A DNA stretch of 64,000 nt from Ophioceras dolichostomum (Eukaryota > Ascomycota > Sordariomycetes > Magnaporthales > Ophioceraceae). Location: positions 202,663-266,662 of the forward strand of contig PYST01000009.1 in NCBI GenBank assembly GCA_003049485.1. Reading direction: 5' to 3'. The notes under the pieces are model-generated. The model did no database searches. It was not told the DNA's origin and saw only the letters and a program-made list of their open reading frames with translations. This document shows, one piece after another, positions 54,187-64,000 of the stretch (its first letter is position 1; each line of letters starts with the position of its first letter). The position numbers were made by a program, and so were the translations under genes.

Positions 54187-55651
54187 ACAAGAGCACACAG
54201 GGCGGCGGGCGGGGTTCGATGGATGAGGTCGGTCGCGCGGGATTTGGAACGAAGGATATGGGAACGGAGCGGACAGGAGAACCAGACCAGACCAGATCAG
54301 CCAGCTCAGAACTCTCGATGTTAAACAACAACGACCGTTTTACTAAAATCCATCGCAGCTCATTCAGGGTTTTCGTATCGTAACCTCAGGTTTCGGGATG
54401 AAATCCCCACGAGCGCGGTCGGCGTTCATTCGCGAATGTGTCAACGGTATTATTGACCAACGTAGGTGAGCGTCCTCATCCAGTCATTCATTCATTCACA
54501 AGGGGTGGGTGGTCTTTCAGCTACTCTGTAGGCCACTTTCTCCGACCCGCCAGCGGTGATGATGATGGATGCCCAACGATTCAACCCAGCCCAAGTGCAC
54601 CAGCCAGCTACGCCAGAGCCCAGCTGGACCGTTCGTGCATGGGGTAGAACAGGATCGGGAATCGCTTCACTACCTTACCACAGTACATAGTGGCGCCAGG
54701 GAATCTATTGGAAGACCCCGATCCAGGGCCAAAAGCCCTCGACCACTCACTCACTCGACCGGGGGTCTAATTAGGGGTCCACACCCACGCGAGGGACGAT
54801 CAAGAAAAGGGGGGGTATCAGCTGTGCGGGGGGCTCACCCTCCTTCTTCTCGTCGCTTTGCTGCATTCGTCTTCGATATTCATGCATCGCTCATATCACA
54901 TCTCGTAAACTTCTTTCTTTTTATTTTTATTTCTTTCTTTCTTTTTTTCCCTCTCTATCTCGGTCTTTTTGTCTAGACTTTTTAGCTTGGTCGAGCTCGC
55001 TCTCCTCCTTTCCTCGAGTGAGTCAGTCCCCTTTTCGTTTTGAGCTTTTTGTTTCTTGGCAGTCTGTCGATGCATGAAATAGCCAACCCGTTTTGGACTC
55101 CCATCAAAAAAGGGAGCAGACAGAGGCCGAATCGCGTATGCCGAATCGCAGACGCCGAATCGTACTCGCATGAATATTCGTTGCGTGGCGGTTCGCCACG
55201 CAAGCAAGCAAGCTGCATCTCATTTTCCATATGTGCGTGCGTAGGAAGGCGGCCGTCACATCGCCTATTGTACAACAAGCGATGACGAGAAAATGCTGAG
55301 AGATGCCTAGCTCTTTCGGACGGTTCAACAGGCACAACTTCTCCCCGCCTAGATAGGTACTTAGGAGAACACAGGTCCCAGGACATGGCAGGCTGGAGTT
55401 TCTTCGTCACCTATCGTGCAACCCTCGTGACCCTGTCTAACCAAGACAGGTTGCACTAGACACCAGGTGAGTCTGTGATACTGTTCGCCCATACGGAGCA
55501 CTGCGGGGGGTCGGTCATCAAGGTGGGCAAGTACCGTGTAAGTGGAGGGGCTATATAGCTTCACTCGTTTTCTGGCCAACCAGCGCCCATACAGAGTTCG
55601 GCGCCTCACCTCACCATCGAAGAGGCAGGTTGAGCAACAACTCGTACACGA

Positions 55652-55993
55652 ATGAGGCCATCATGTCGTGCGGCCTACCAGGTTGGAAGATCTGCTGCTC
55701 TTCGGGCACCATCATGTGGCTTTCAACTGCTCTTGTTTCGATGGCCGATTCCGGACCGTGGAAGAAGGAGTTTCGCCACTAGATCCGGGTTGAAGAGCTT
55801 TAGCATGTGCCCATCCTATTTCGAGAGGATACATGCGGCCTCAGTCTCCCCGGCAGTAGAATACTTTAGACGTGCTTTAGACCCGGAACTCGGGGAACTA
55901 GTCGATTCGGGTGAGACATGGCCTGCCGTTGACCTGTTCATGCCTCCAACCAGCCATCTGGCTAGGTGGATCGGATATCCTGTCCATCGGTAG
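55652..55993 (+). pseudogene. Possible short or decayed coding fragment
   Basis: A 113-residue frame from an ATG at 55652. The first 50 residues are Arg/Ser/Ala-rich and presequence-like (...RRSFATRSGLKSF), then PAVEYFRRALDPELGELVDSG and DLFMPPTSHLARWIGYP. The following 200 bases also read protein-like in another plus frame (LMEASPRRLLASFAVVIRPT) and in a minus frame (AKDLAMGINDSVLGAINEAT). It may be a relic with frameshifts; no family recognised. Confidence 0.25.
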
Positions 55994-56758
55994 ATCGACA
56001 CCTGCGGCTGGGGCTGATGGAGGCGAGTCCGAGGCGGTTGTTGGCTTCCTTCGCGGTAGTTATTCGCCCGACAACAATGTCGGGAGTAGCCTCGTTGATT
56101 GCACCGAGGACCGAGTCGTTGATTCCCATTGCTAGGTCTTTCGCCGCCAATTCACTTGTATTAGGCCGTAGATCGGGAAGGACCGGAGGTGAATATAAAT
56201 GTAGGTAGTTAGGTATGTCAGAGGTGAGTAAGCTAGATTCGCTGGCTCAAGATAAGCAATGACAAGAAGTCATCAGTAGAAGATCATGGGAGAAAAGAGT
56301 GGACGGTATAGGCAAGGTGATGAGGCCGGGATGCCTCCATTCTTCCGAAATGTCAAGGAGAGTTTTTGTAAACCGCCTCTTTTAACAATATAACGCCGCT
56401 TTGAACCTATATCCGTCCCAATCTCGGTGCTGTGCCGTTCCCCAGTCGGCCGAGGATGTGACAGAACAAAAAAACAAACAAATTCCTCCGTGGTATCATA
56501 TAGGAGAGATTCTCCAAGCCGTCTCATTGTCGTCTCCTGCTTCTTCTAAGTCGCCGCTGTAAAGTAACCACTCTGTTCTTTCCTCCCCCTACACCACGCT
56601 GCGAGTGTTGTCTCATCGATAGTATAAGGTGACCAAGAGGAGGAAGAGTTGGATATGAAATGGAAAGATGAATGGGGAATGAAGCATTTGAAACAATCAA
56701 CAGAAAAGCAAAGACAGTAGAAGCAGACACATGCCCGCCCGTTCAGCGTGACCGGGGA

Positions 56759-58546
56759 TCATCTCCGCGATAGTCTCGCCGGAAACCGGTCCCCGGCTCC
56801 CGCGCTGGAGGAACGCGACGACCTGCCATTTCGATATCCCCTAGACGTCTTGTCGGCTTGCCCCTGGCCGCGGCCAAGAGCGGCAAGTAACGTACGATAC
56901 GGTAATGTGACCACAAGCCAGATACCTCGGAGGGGAACCATGCAGGTGGCCACGACCTGATCAAGGAGCCAACTCCAGAAGCTAGGCCGCGGCCGACTGT
57001 TCTTCGCCGCGTGGGCCGCGAGCGACAAGGCGTCATCGAGGCGGTTATCGATCATCTGCAGGCGGCTGTCGAGCTGGACGGCGAGGATGGTCTGCTTCTT
57101 CTCGTACCGACGCACCGCCCGGTTGAGCGCGTCGACCTCAGGTTGCATCTGCGAGCGGGCTTCGCGCAGGATCGCGTCCTTGCGGCGGGTCTGCGCGGCC
57201 TCCGCGTCCGCCAGGGCCGGGCCGGGCCCTCCGGCGCCCGTTCCGTTGGGGGTTCCGCTCTGAGGCGGCGGCGCCCCCGCCGCCGTGGCTGCTGCGGTAG
57301 CTAGGTCCTCGGTCATGGTTGCGCGAACCTCGAGCTGCTCGACGCGGGCTGCGAGCTCGGCAAGCTCCGAGATCGTCGCCTTGGGCTCGGCGGCGGAGCC
57401 GAACGGATTCGCCAGCACGATCCGCTGAAGATGGAGGGTTCGCGCCTCCAGCAGCTGCATGAGGTGCTTCACCGGCCGGATCTCGGCCGCGAGGAGGAAC
57501 ACGGTTAGGTTGTAGTTCGACACGAGGCCTTCGGACGGCCGGCTGAGCTGGGTCCGGATCGCGTGGAGGATGCTGGCTCCCACAACCGGAAATACAAAGC
57601 AGGAAAGAAGCGCCAACACCTCGTGGACGTAGAGTTCCCGCAGCGCTTTATGCTGGGGCCCGGGGGGTTTCTGCGCGGAGGCTCGGGTGGCGCTCTTCTT
57701 AGACGCGGTCTTCCCTTTCTTAGACGGAGCCTCGTCTTCATTGTGCTCCCCATCCTCGCTGGCATCTTGCTCCCTATCCTCGATGGCGTCATCGACGGCC
57801 ACCTCCACAGCAGTCTCTTCAGATACTCGGATCTCCTGTGCCGAAAAGTACCAGTTCCTGGAGAGATCATTGTTAGGCCGAGGCATCTACTACGCGCATC
57901 CACACTCAACTCCGAACAAACTCTATTTTAGGGAGGGCTGAGGCTCTAAGAAACCAAGGAGCGAGGAGAGTACGTAGGTAGCTTACCAGGGCTGTGTGAT
58001 CGACCACTGCAAAAATACAGCAGCCAAGCCTAGGAGGAGAAAGTCGGTGACTAGAGCGCTACCGTCCTTGAACATGAGACCACCAAGGGCCGGGAGGAGG
58101 GCGAAGGCCAGCGGGATGGACTGCCAATTAGACGCCTGGGGTTGGGCTGGCCGTTGTGGAATCGCGTCGTCAAGAGGGTGCGCGTTGTGGAAGTCGAAGC
58201 TGCTGAACTCGGATATGTTGGAGCCGCGCCTCCTACTGTTGCGGCGACCATCGCGAGCAGCGCCGCCCGGCTCGGCCCCGAAAGCACCACCAGCGCCCGC
58301 CATGGTCGGTCGACGCCGGAGCTGCGAAACCTCGGCCACGGTCGCGGCGCGCTTCAAGCCGAAGCCGGGAGGGGCGGCGGCGGCCGAGGCTGGATGTGGA
58401 GCAATACCGGTGCTTGTCCCCGTCACGGTGGATGCGGATGCGGCGGATGCAGATGCGGATGAGGTGGGCCCTTTGCCAATGTCCCTGTCCAGGCTGTTCG
58501 TATCCCTGCCTCCGGAGCCACTGGATGGAGAGGAGCCGTCGGCCAT
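56759..58546 (-). CDS. Conserved fungal multi-pass membrane protein of unknown function (two exons)
   Basis: Predicted 552 residues from exons 58546-57987 and 57857-56759; the intron has a GTAAGC donor, GCCTAAC branch point and CTCCAG acceptor, rebuilding SITQPWNWYFSAQEIRV. Residues 1-125 are disordered and Ser/Ala-rich. Hydrophobic segments follow: IPLAFALLPALGGLMF, VTDFLLLGLAAVFLQWSI, LYVHEVLALLSCFVFPVVGA, NYNLTVFLLAAEIRPV, and near the C-terminus VVATCMVPLRGIWLVVTLPY. Between them are an acidic/KK-rich stretch (SKKGKTASKKSATRASAQK) and a coiled-coil region (LEARTLHLQRIVL..., VDALNRAVRRYEKKQTI). The arrangement suggests an organelle or ER membrane protein with a cytosolic coiled coil. I did not recognise the family. 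The start is the first ATG; a TTG lies two codons upstream. Confidence 0.75.
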
Positions 58547-60467
58547 GATCAATGCTATCGATCAATCGGGCGGGGATGCAAGGGATGGAGGGGTAAGGAA
58601 TTGAAAGCGAATGGAACGATAAACATTGGTCGGGCGAACTTCTTTGCTTGCAACCGTGGGTCGTGGAAAACGCGACTGTTGTTGATTTGGTCACCAGACA
58701 CAACCCGTGGACAAGACACAATACGACATAGACCGAACGAGCACGGCCTTCCGTGCGGTGCTGACTTCGGCCGCGGCCTGGGGCTGCCACGAGAGGACGG
58801 GAATTGCGTGACGTCGACCACTCCTTGGACGGGGTTGGCAGCTGTTAGCGGTGGTGGCCTAGGAGGTCCAGGCCTCTCCAGCTATGCATGTAGCTGTGGG
58901 GCTCGGCCCAACACCACCGCGTGGAGGCTTGCAAATTCTCCTCGTTATTTCCTACCGGCACGCCACCAACCGCCAGCGACGACGCCTCGTCAACATCTTC
59001 CATACCAGTTCTGCCTCGGTCCTAGGTGCGTGTCTCTACAAATGTAGCACAGAAAGGAGCCGAAACGAAACCTGTGAGACGCACATGCGTACGTCTGGAT
59101 GTATCATCTGGATTTATTCTTAACGCGCTTTCTATGCCTTCTCTGATGGCCTGTCCGATACTGGGTGTATTTTTTTTTTTAAATATACATAAGTGCAGCT
59201 TCTTGTATAGCGTATATAGCGTGTCGACTCCTGGAGCCGCGTAGGTTTTTCTAGTCGCGTATAGGACCCAGAACTAAAACGGCCCGGTTTCTTTCTCATT
59301 CACCAACCAGCCAGCCTTACCTCAAGATACTGTATGGCCTGCCGCGGCTAGGCTGCTTAGCTCAGGGCGCCGTAGATAACGAGTGGCGGTGGTACGGACA
59401 GCCAGTGCCTGGCAACATAAGCCAGAGTCACACCATTGCCAATAGCATTAGTCCCAATCTCCGCTCTTTGAAGGCATATTCCTTGGAGGTCTAATCAATG
59501 AGTCCAAGCATACACACCGAGGTAGGAACTGTATTCACTTTGGCACACGAGGTAGGTATCGGATGGAAACCTGAGGAGTTCGACACGAGCAACGTGCGGT
59601 TCCTCGTTCCTCGTCCCGTCCAGTTCACAGGCCGCCGCCGCAGCATCGGATCGTCTGAACCGGATTACTGGAAGAAGACCAAAATCAATATAAACCTTAG
59701 CAGGGTATCCTCCCACGTTCTGTCAGCAACGGCGTTGATATGAACAAATTATTATATCACGGACAATACATTTTGGAGCAATGGGGCTAAGAATGCGATC
59801 ATATGAGTCGGTCATTTCCGGTGCATGGAGGTTACCTTATTCAACTCCAGTCCAAGTTGGCGTCTGTTCTTTCAGAAAGCTGTATCCTGTAACGAGAAAA
59901 CATGATCTCCAATACCATTGTCGACGTACAGAACTTATTGGCAGTGAAGGGTACCTTCAAGATGTCGACAACCTGATGATCCTGATCAGGCACTCATGGC
60001 TCGCTGACAGTTCTCACGGCTTTCACGGGTGACGTTGATGCAACTACGCGTCAACTGCTTTGCAACGATGCTCCAAACACTGGATCCCACTTGATCCACT
60101 TGCCAGATCGCGCTAACCATCTGACAACAGGGGAAATCCTGCAGCACCCCGTCGAGTCCCAGCGGCGTGGAACGACCAATCAGGACCCTGTTGTGAAGAT
60201 CTGCTCGTACTCGTACCTGCCTGAACGCCAGTGACTCGTGCTTCAGCCTTTTTTTTTTTTTTTTTTTTGGTCAGGTTGGGAATCCGCTGCTCGAGACAGC
60301 TGGACATAGCAGGTTGTGGGCAGAGCTGAGAGTACCGTCACAGGCTGGTTGGCTGTGCATGTACATCTTGGAGCTCGCTGGCTACATGTAGGCATCTTTG
60401 CATAGAGAGGAATTGCAATACCAGAAGAGAAGGACTCGAGACTGTAGCCAGATTGATTGACGGTGTG
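58547..60467. other. Intergenic, nothing supported
   Basis: About 1.9 kb without a supportable gene. It includes an AT-rich patch (59168-59190) and a poly-T of 20 bases at 60249-60268. The left end should carry the promoter of the membrane protein gene ending at 58546. Confidence 0.5.
60249..60268. repeat. Poly-T homopolymer (20 T)
   Basis: Twenty consecutive Ts on the plus strand, equivalently poly-A on the strand of the adjacent APH-like gene and 200 bases beyond its end. It could be a retained poly-A trace of a retro-inserted sequence or a simple homopolymer. Confidence 0.85.
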
Positions 60468-61292
60468 CTACTTAGCACTGCTCATCTTATAATCTGTCAT
60501 AACACTTGCGTGACTTCCTATATACGGCGTGATCAGTTCAATTTCAGACTTGATCAACTCCTTATTCCTGAAATAAGCATGATACCCAGAGTTGTTTGCT
60601 CCAGGAGCACACCACAACTCCCGCTCCATCTCAGAAGGCAGATATCCCCCGTGCTCCCAGTCGAAGATGTAGCGGACTTGGAGCGTCTCTGGGTCCATCA
60701 TGACGTTCTGCCGGGCCAGGTCTCCGTGGATAAAATTGTAGATTTCTGAGTGGGACGTTTTGACCGGCCTGTATTCGATGTCGTCGTGTATCTCGATGAT
60801 GCGTGGCGCCGGAAGAAGGAAGGCATCCAGTCCCGTCTAATTGGAAGTTAATGACTGAAGCTGGGGGAGAACCACAGTGCGGATGAAGGCGTTGGCGTTG
60901 CTTTCGGCGATCTGTTGACAGGCGGAGCATGGGCCTGACGTCGCGTGGCTAACGCTCTCGACTGCCTGTCGACATTTGTCTCCAATCTTGAGGAGAGCTA
61001 CGCCGGCGACGCGTTGGAAGGTCACGTAGTAGAGTCCTGCGGTGTCATAGCCCTCCTCCAGCACCCGGGGCACGGGGATGGTCGTCTTTGCCCCAGCGAG
61101 TCGGACAGCGCTGGCTTCGTTGTGGAGGCGCTGCGGACCCCATTTCCAGCCGGTTGGACCGCCTTGGGCGACGCGAAGCGGCTGGCGCTTGTTAAAACTG
61201 TATTCGGTGTGGATGTAGTCTTTGTGCCCGAGCTCTTCAATTTGAAGCAGCTTGCCGTATTTGCCGTTGAATGGATCCAAACGTTGGTCCAT
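60468..61292 (-). pseudogene. APH-family (aminoglycoside phosphotransferase-like) kinase, in-frame stop
   Basis: From ATG 61292 the frame reads 151 codons, meets TAG at 60839-60837, and continues in the same frame to a second stop at 60468, 275 codons in all. Upstream of the TAG are the APH N-lobe features (ASAVRLAGAKTTIPVPRVL, YYVTFQRVAGVALL). Downstream are the catalytic Brenner motif FIHGDLARQNVM and the metal-binding FDWEHGGYLP. The joined frame is thus a complete fungal APH-type small-molecule kinase core broken by one nonsense codon between QLQSLTSN and TGLDAFLLPAP. An intron hiding the stop would be under 40 bases with a poor donor, so a recent nonsense mutation, readthrough or sequencing error is more likely. 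Despite the family name, most fungal members are not resistance genes. Confidence 0.7.
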
Positions 61293-62700
61293 CAGGTATT
61301 GACAACACCGTTCCTTGTAGAGAGCTAGGAAGAGCTTTGTATCTCGGGTTTGAAACGTGAAGGGAACAGTACCTAATGCCGATGGCCATAAAAAGAGGGC
61401 ACCTTGTATGCACGTGACTAATCACTCCCTGAAGGAACATGGCCGAACAACGTCGAATAGATACAGGAGAGACGTTGAAAGCCAAAAGGCATTGAATAAT
61501 TCTATCAAGTTGTCGCTGCATATAGGGTGTCCCAGCCGAACAGCGAGGGCGCCGCAGACGATCTTGAAGATGGTGGTGGGGAGTATGTAAGCTAGGTACG
61601 TATATCTGCAGCCCGACGGATGCCGTGCGGCGCCAACAAAAAGGGGCCGCCCGCCGCCCGTTGCCCGCTGCCATCCCGTCTCGCCCTCGCCTCTGGATTT
61701 AGGTCCCTTCTAAGACGGCGCAGACGATTCTCGGTAGTCAACTTGAGATCTGGTTGGACGGAGCGTGCCGCGCCTGTGGCGACTGTAAGAGAAAAAAATG
61801 ACTCTGAGGGAGGTCAGAAGTGAGGGACGAGGTGCTGCCTCCTTGCCGTTTGAGCCACTCTCACCAACGACATCACCAGTGTTGATCTCCCTGCCTTGGT
61901 TGGCACGGATGGATGGACCCATGAGGAAGAGGGAGGAAGAAAAAACACTTGGACCCATGACACCCATGCAATCAATGATGGGGGCCATGGAGCATGGCAC
62001 CTCAGCTCGTTCTGAAGAAAATCTGACAGTCGGCCCTCCCTTGTCATTCTTTACCACCACGAGCAATCCGCCTCGTGCCCAACGAGAAGGTTGAAGCTTT
62101 TCTCAATATAACAATTTAAAGCATCAGAAGCCAGGCTGGGGTCGGAAGCAGCGAAAAAAAATCCTGTTTGTGGCAGGGACACAAACGGGAACCCTAGACA
62201 TATATATCGATCACGTCCTCCTTTCGTGTTCCCAATATTGGGCAGGGAGATATTTTCGCACGATTTTCGCACTCAGTTGTCGACTCGTCACACTTCGCAC
62301 TCCCGCTTCGCCCATTGCCTGACCAAGCAGGCCTCGGAGGAGGTCTTAGCGCAACGACCCTCTCGACTTTTTTTGTTTTTTCCAATCAGGCTTGTCAGCC
62401 GACGGACGGACGGACGGACGGGGCCTTTTCAAGGTGGAAAAGAAGGGAGGGAAAGAAGACGAAAAAATCGGCAAGGACAAGTTCGAAGGAGCAGGCTACC
62501 AGTTATAAAACAGACCCGATTCCCGCTGACGCATCGCGGATCCCCACGAAAAGCCCCCCAAGAGGCTCTCGACAGATAATATGCGGTTCACCATCGACTG
62601 AAAATCGACAGCCCAAGTCATTTTTGACCGAAGATGAGTCGTGGACGGAATCCGTTCTCCAGACTCCAGAATCGGCTCCTCCTCTGCCCTGTTCCACCAT
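61293..62700. other. Intergenic, possible leader of the right-edge gene
   Basis: No supported gene. From about 62230 the sequence becomes pyrimidine- and A-rich with an ACGGACGG repeat (62402-62421), compatible with a promoter and 5' leader of the gene that runs off the right edge. Confidence 0.45.
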
Positions 62701-63513
62701 GCTGGGAGTGGCCGAAAGGGGTGTTGTCGCTAAACTAAACTGGGCAGTCGTTCCCCTGATTAGCGACGCCGCGTTCGGATCGCATGCAACCCAGCATCCG
62801 CTTTCAGACCGCACCCGCACCCGCAATTTCTTCAACCAGCAATTCGACAGCTGCTCGCACTGGGACGAGAGTTCAGAGGAAGCACCACCGCGTGTTGCTG
62901 TGCTCTCAACCGTTGTGGTTTTGCAGCAGCAATACCTGCTGCAGCAGGTCGCACACCGCCCAGAATCAGAACGGTCGCGAGGAGCCCCAATTCCAACAGC
63001 GCGCCAGCAATTTCCTTCCTGCACCAGCTGCAGCCATCACTGCATCCTCCACACCACCTCCCACCGCAACCCTCTCCAACAACTGGCCGCCATTGGGCGT
63101 GTGCTCCTCAAGCTTCTCCGCCTCGACCATTGCTGCCATCGACCGTTGACGCCGACGTCTCACAGCGCCGAATATTCCCCGGAGACTCGCCGCTGCCTGT
63201 CACAAGGGAGAAACTTGAAGGAGAATAACAAGTGTATCCGGAGGTCGTCGGCGCCGGTTCATCATCGAGATTCTCAAGATCATCATCAACATCAAGCTCA
63301 TCAGCCGTTGCCATTGCAGACGGACTCGAGAAAACGGCCAATCGTCGACGCGGCGTTCCTGCGGGACCCGGCACTCTTGCAGCTTTTAAAGTGGTTCCGG
63401 CTCCCACTCCCCGCCCAGGCTGTCCAATCCGAGGAGACGCCAGTGCCCGTGCTAGAGTTTGATCCTGCACGCCCCTTCAGCGTTAGGGAGGCCGTCTCGG
63501 CGGCCGCCACTGA

Positions 63514-64000
63514 AGGTTATCTCCCACGGCTTCAATCACTGCTCCAAAACCTTCGAGACCCCCTCAACCATCCGCCGTAGATGCGGTGCTACCATCATCC
63601 CAGGCCCTCGCGAGACCATCGCCGCACACTGTGACCTCCGCCGCCAACGCCGCCGCCTCTCCCGCTCCAGCCGGCCAATTCGACCCATCTTCATCATCAC
63701 GACCAAACGCCAGTTTCGATCCATCCTCGTTGTCCGGCCCGAACACGAACGCGAACCCACAACCGCCGCCGCCATCGAGCCAGCGCAGACGACCTTACAA
63801 CCCGTCCGACTACCTCCCGCGGCCGCCTTTCAGCAGGCGGAGCGGAGCTCTCGACGCCCTGGGACGCCCTCTGCGGCCTCTGCGTCGGCTGTCTGCCGCC
63901 AGGCTGTGGAATCCGACAAACTCGACACCAAGAGGCCGAGAAGGCACCGCCGCATCGACACGTCGACCGAGACGGCAGTCGACCCCGCCCCCCCCAGCCA
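63514..64000 (+). CDS. Partial Ser/Pro/Arg-rich protein running off the right edge
   Basis: After a TGA at 63511-63513 this frame is open to the window end and reads SPTASITAPKPSRPPQPSAV..., QFDPSSSSRPNASFDPSSLS, RRRPYNPSDYLPRPPFSRRS, LDALGRPLRPLRRLSAARLW. It has no Met, so it must be an internal exon (an AG lies at 63514-63515) or follow an indel. Upstream frames on the same strand also look Ser/Pro-rich, for example from ATG 62784 in one frame and 63232-63462 in another, so the 5' structure is unresolved. Composition suggests a disordered fungal protein such as a regulator; no domain is inside the window. Confidence 0.35.

Larger units (their letters stand above)
51042..56758. other. Gene-poor 5.7-kb stretch with simple repeats
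   Basis: The longest span without a firm gene. It contains GGAT/GGAG repeats (53513-53552), a degenerate ATC/CAT repeat (53851-53940), an ACAAGC repeat (54161-54186), pyrimidine-rich blocks (54900-54970) and two weak coding candidates listed separately. Base composition is not strongly AT-biased, so there is no obvious RIP-mutated transposon. Confidence 0.5.

Noticed and set aside
60800..60840. Mini-intron hiding the TAG in the APH-like gene
   Set aside because: The only available intron would be about 36 bases with a GTTCTC donor, too short and weak for this genome, where placed introns are 79 bases or more.
62503..63024. 173-codon minus-strand frame near the right edge
   Set aside because: Overlaps several equally long frames; plus-strand composition looks more protein-like.

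Overview
The window is nuclear DNA of a filamentous ascomycete, most likely a Sordariomycete. The genes carry short introns of about 80 to 235 bases with GTATGT/GTAAGT-type donors and CTAAC/CTGAC branch points. The proteins match the filamentous-fungal versions of RAD51, NUP160/NUP120, VPS26, RPL9, VMA13, the glycine-cleavage T-protein and endopolyphosphatase. Intergenic spaces are long (0.5 to 5.7 kb) and dotted with TAGGTA/TACCTA words and simple repeats. I saw no tRNA, rRNA, transposon, CRISPR array or virus-derived gene.

Layout: 1-3.4 kb, no gene. 3.4-7.6 kb (-), TMCO4/DUF726-type alpha/beta hydrolase with membrane segments. 9.7-10.4 kb (+), a doubtful small Ser/His-rich gene. 10.9-13.2 kb (-), vacuolar endopolyphosphatase PPN1. 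14.9-16.4 kb (-), mitochondrial aminomethyltransferase GCV1. 17.2-18.8 kb (-), V-ATPase subunit H. 20.6-22.0 kb (+), secreted-type Cys/Gly-rich single-pass protein. 23.1-24.4 kb (-), RPL9. 25.6-26.7 kb (+), VPS26. 27.4-31.6 kb (-), NUP160/NUP120. 32.3-33.6 kb (-), RAD51. 34.4-36.0 kb (-), single-pass protein with a Q/H-rich prion-like tail. 39.2-40.7 kb (+), PI-PLC-like phosphodiesterase, followed by a G-flanked assembly gap. 41.0-42.5 kb (-), a multi-intron noncoding snoRNA host gene. 42.8-44.3 kb (+), mitochondrial-targeted-looking protein of unknown function. 45.1-46.3 kb (+), MaoC-type peroxisomal hydratase. 47.1-51.0 kb (-), DUF4203-like seven-TM protein with a long disordered tail. 51-56.8 kb, gene-poor. 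56.8-58.5 kb (-), conserved fungal membrane protein. 60.5-61.3 kb (-), APH-family kinase interrupted by an in-frame stop. 62.7-64 kb, a partial Ser/Pro-rich gene running off the right edge.

Most genes are unrelated housekeeping genes. Exon joins were made by hand from reading phase, GT/AG signals and family similarity. For every multi-exon CDS the summed exon length is a whole number of codons. The main discovery candidate is the snoRNA host transcript at 41.0-42.5 kb. It contains at least three well-formed C/D snoRNAs. One carries a 13-nt guide against 18S rRNA predicting methylation at the nucleotide equivalent to human A159, and another carries a guide against a conserved large-subunit rRNA segment. 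Several of its acceptors are followed directly by GTAA, giving an unusual AG|GT architecture.
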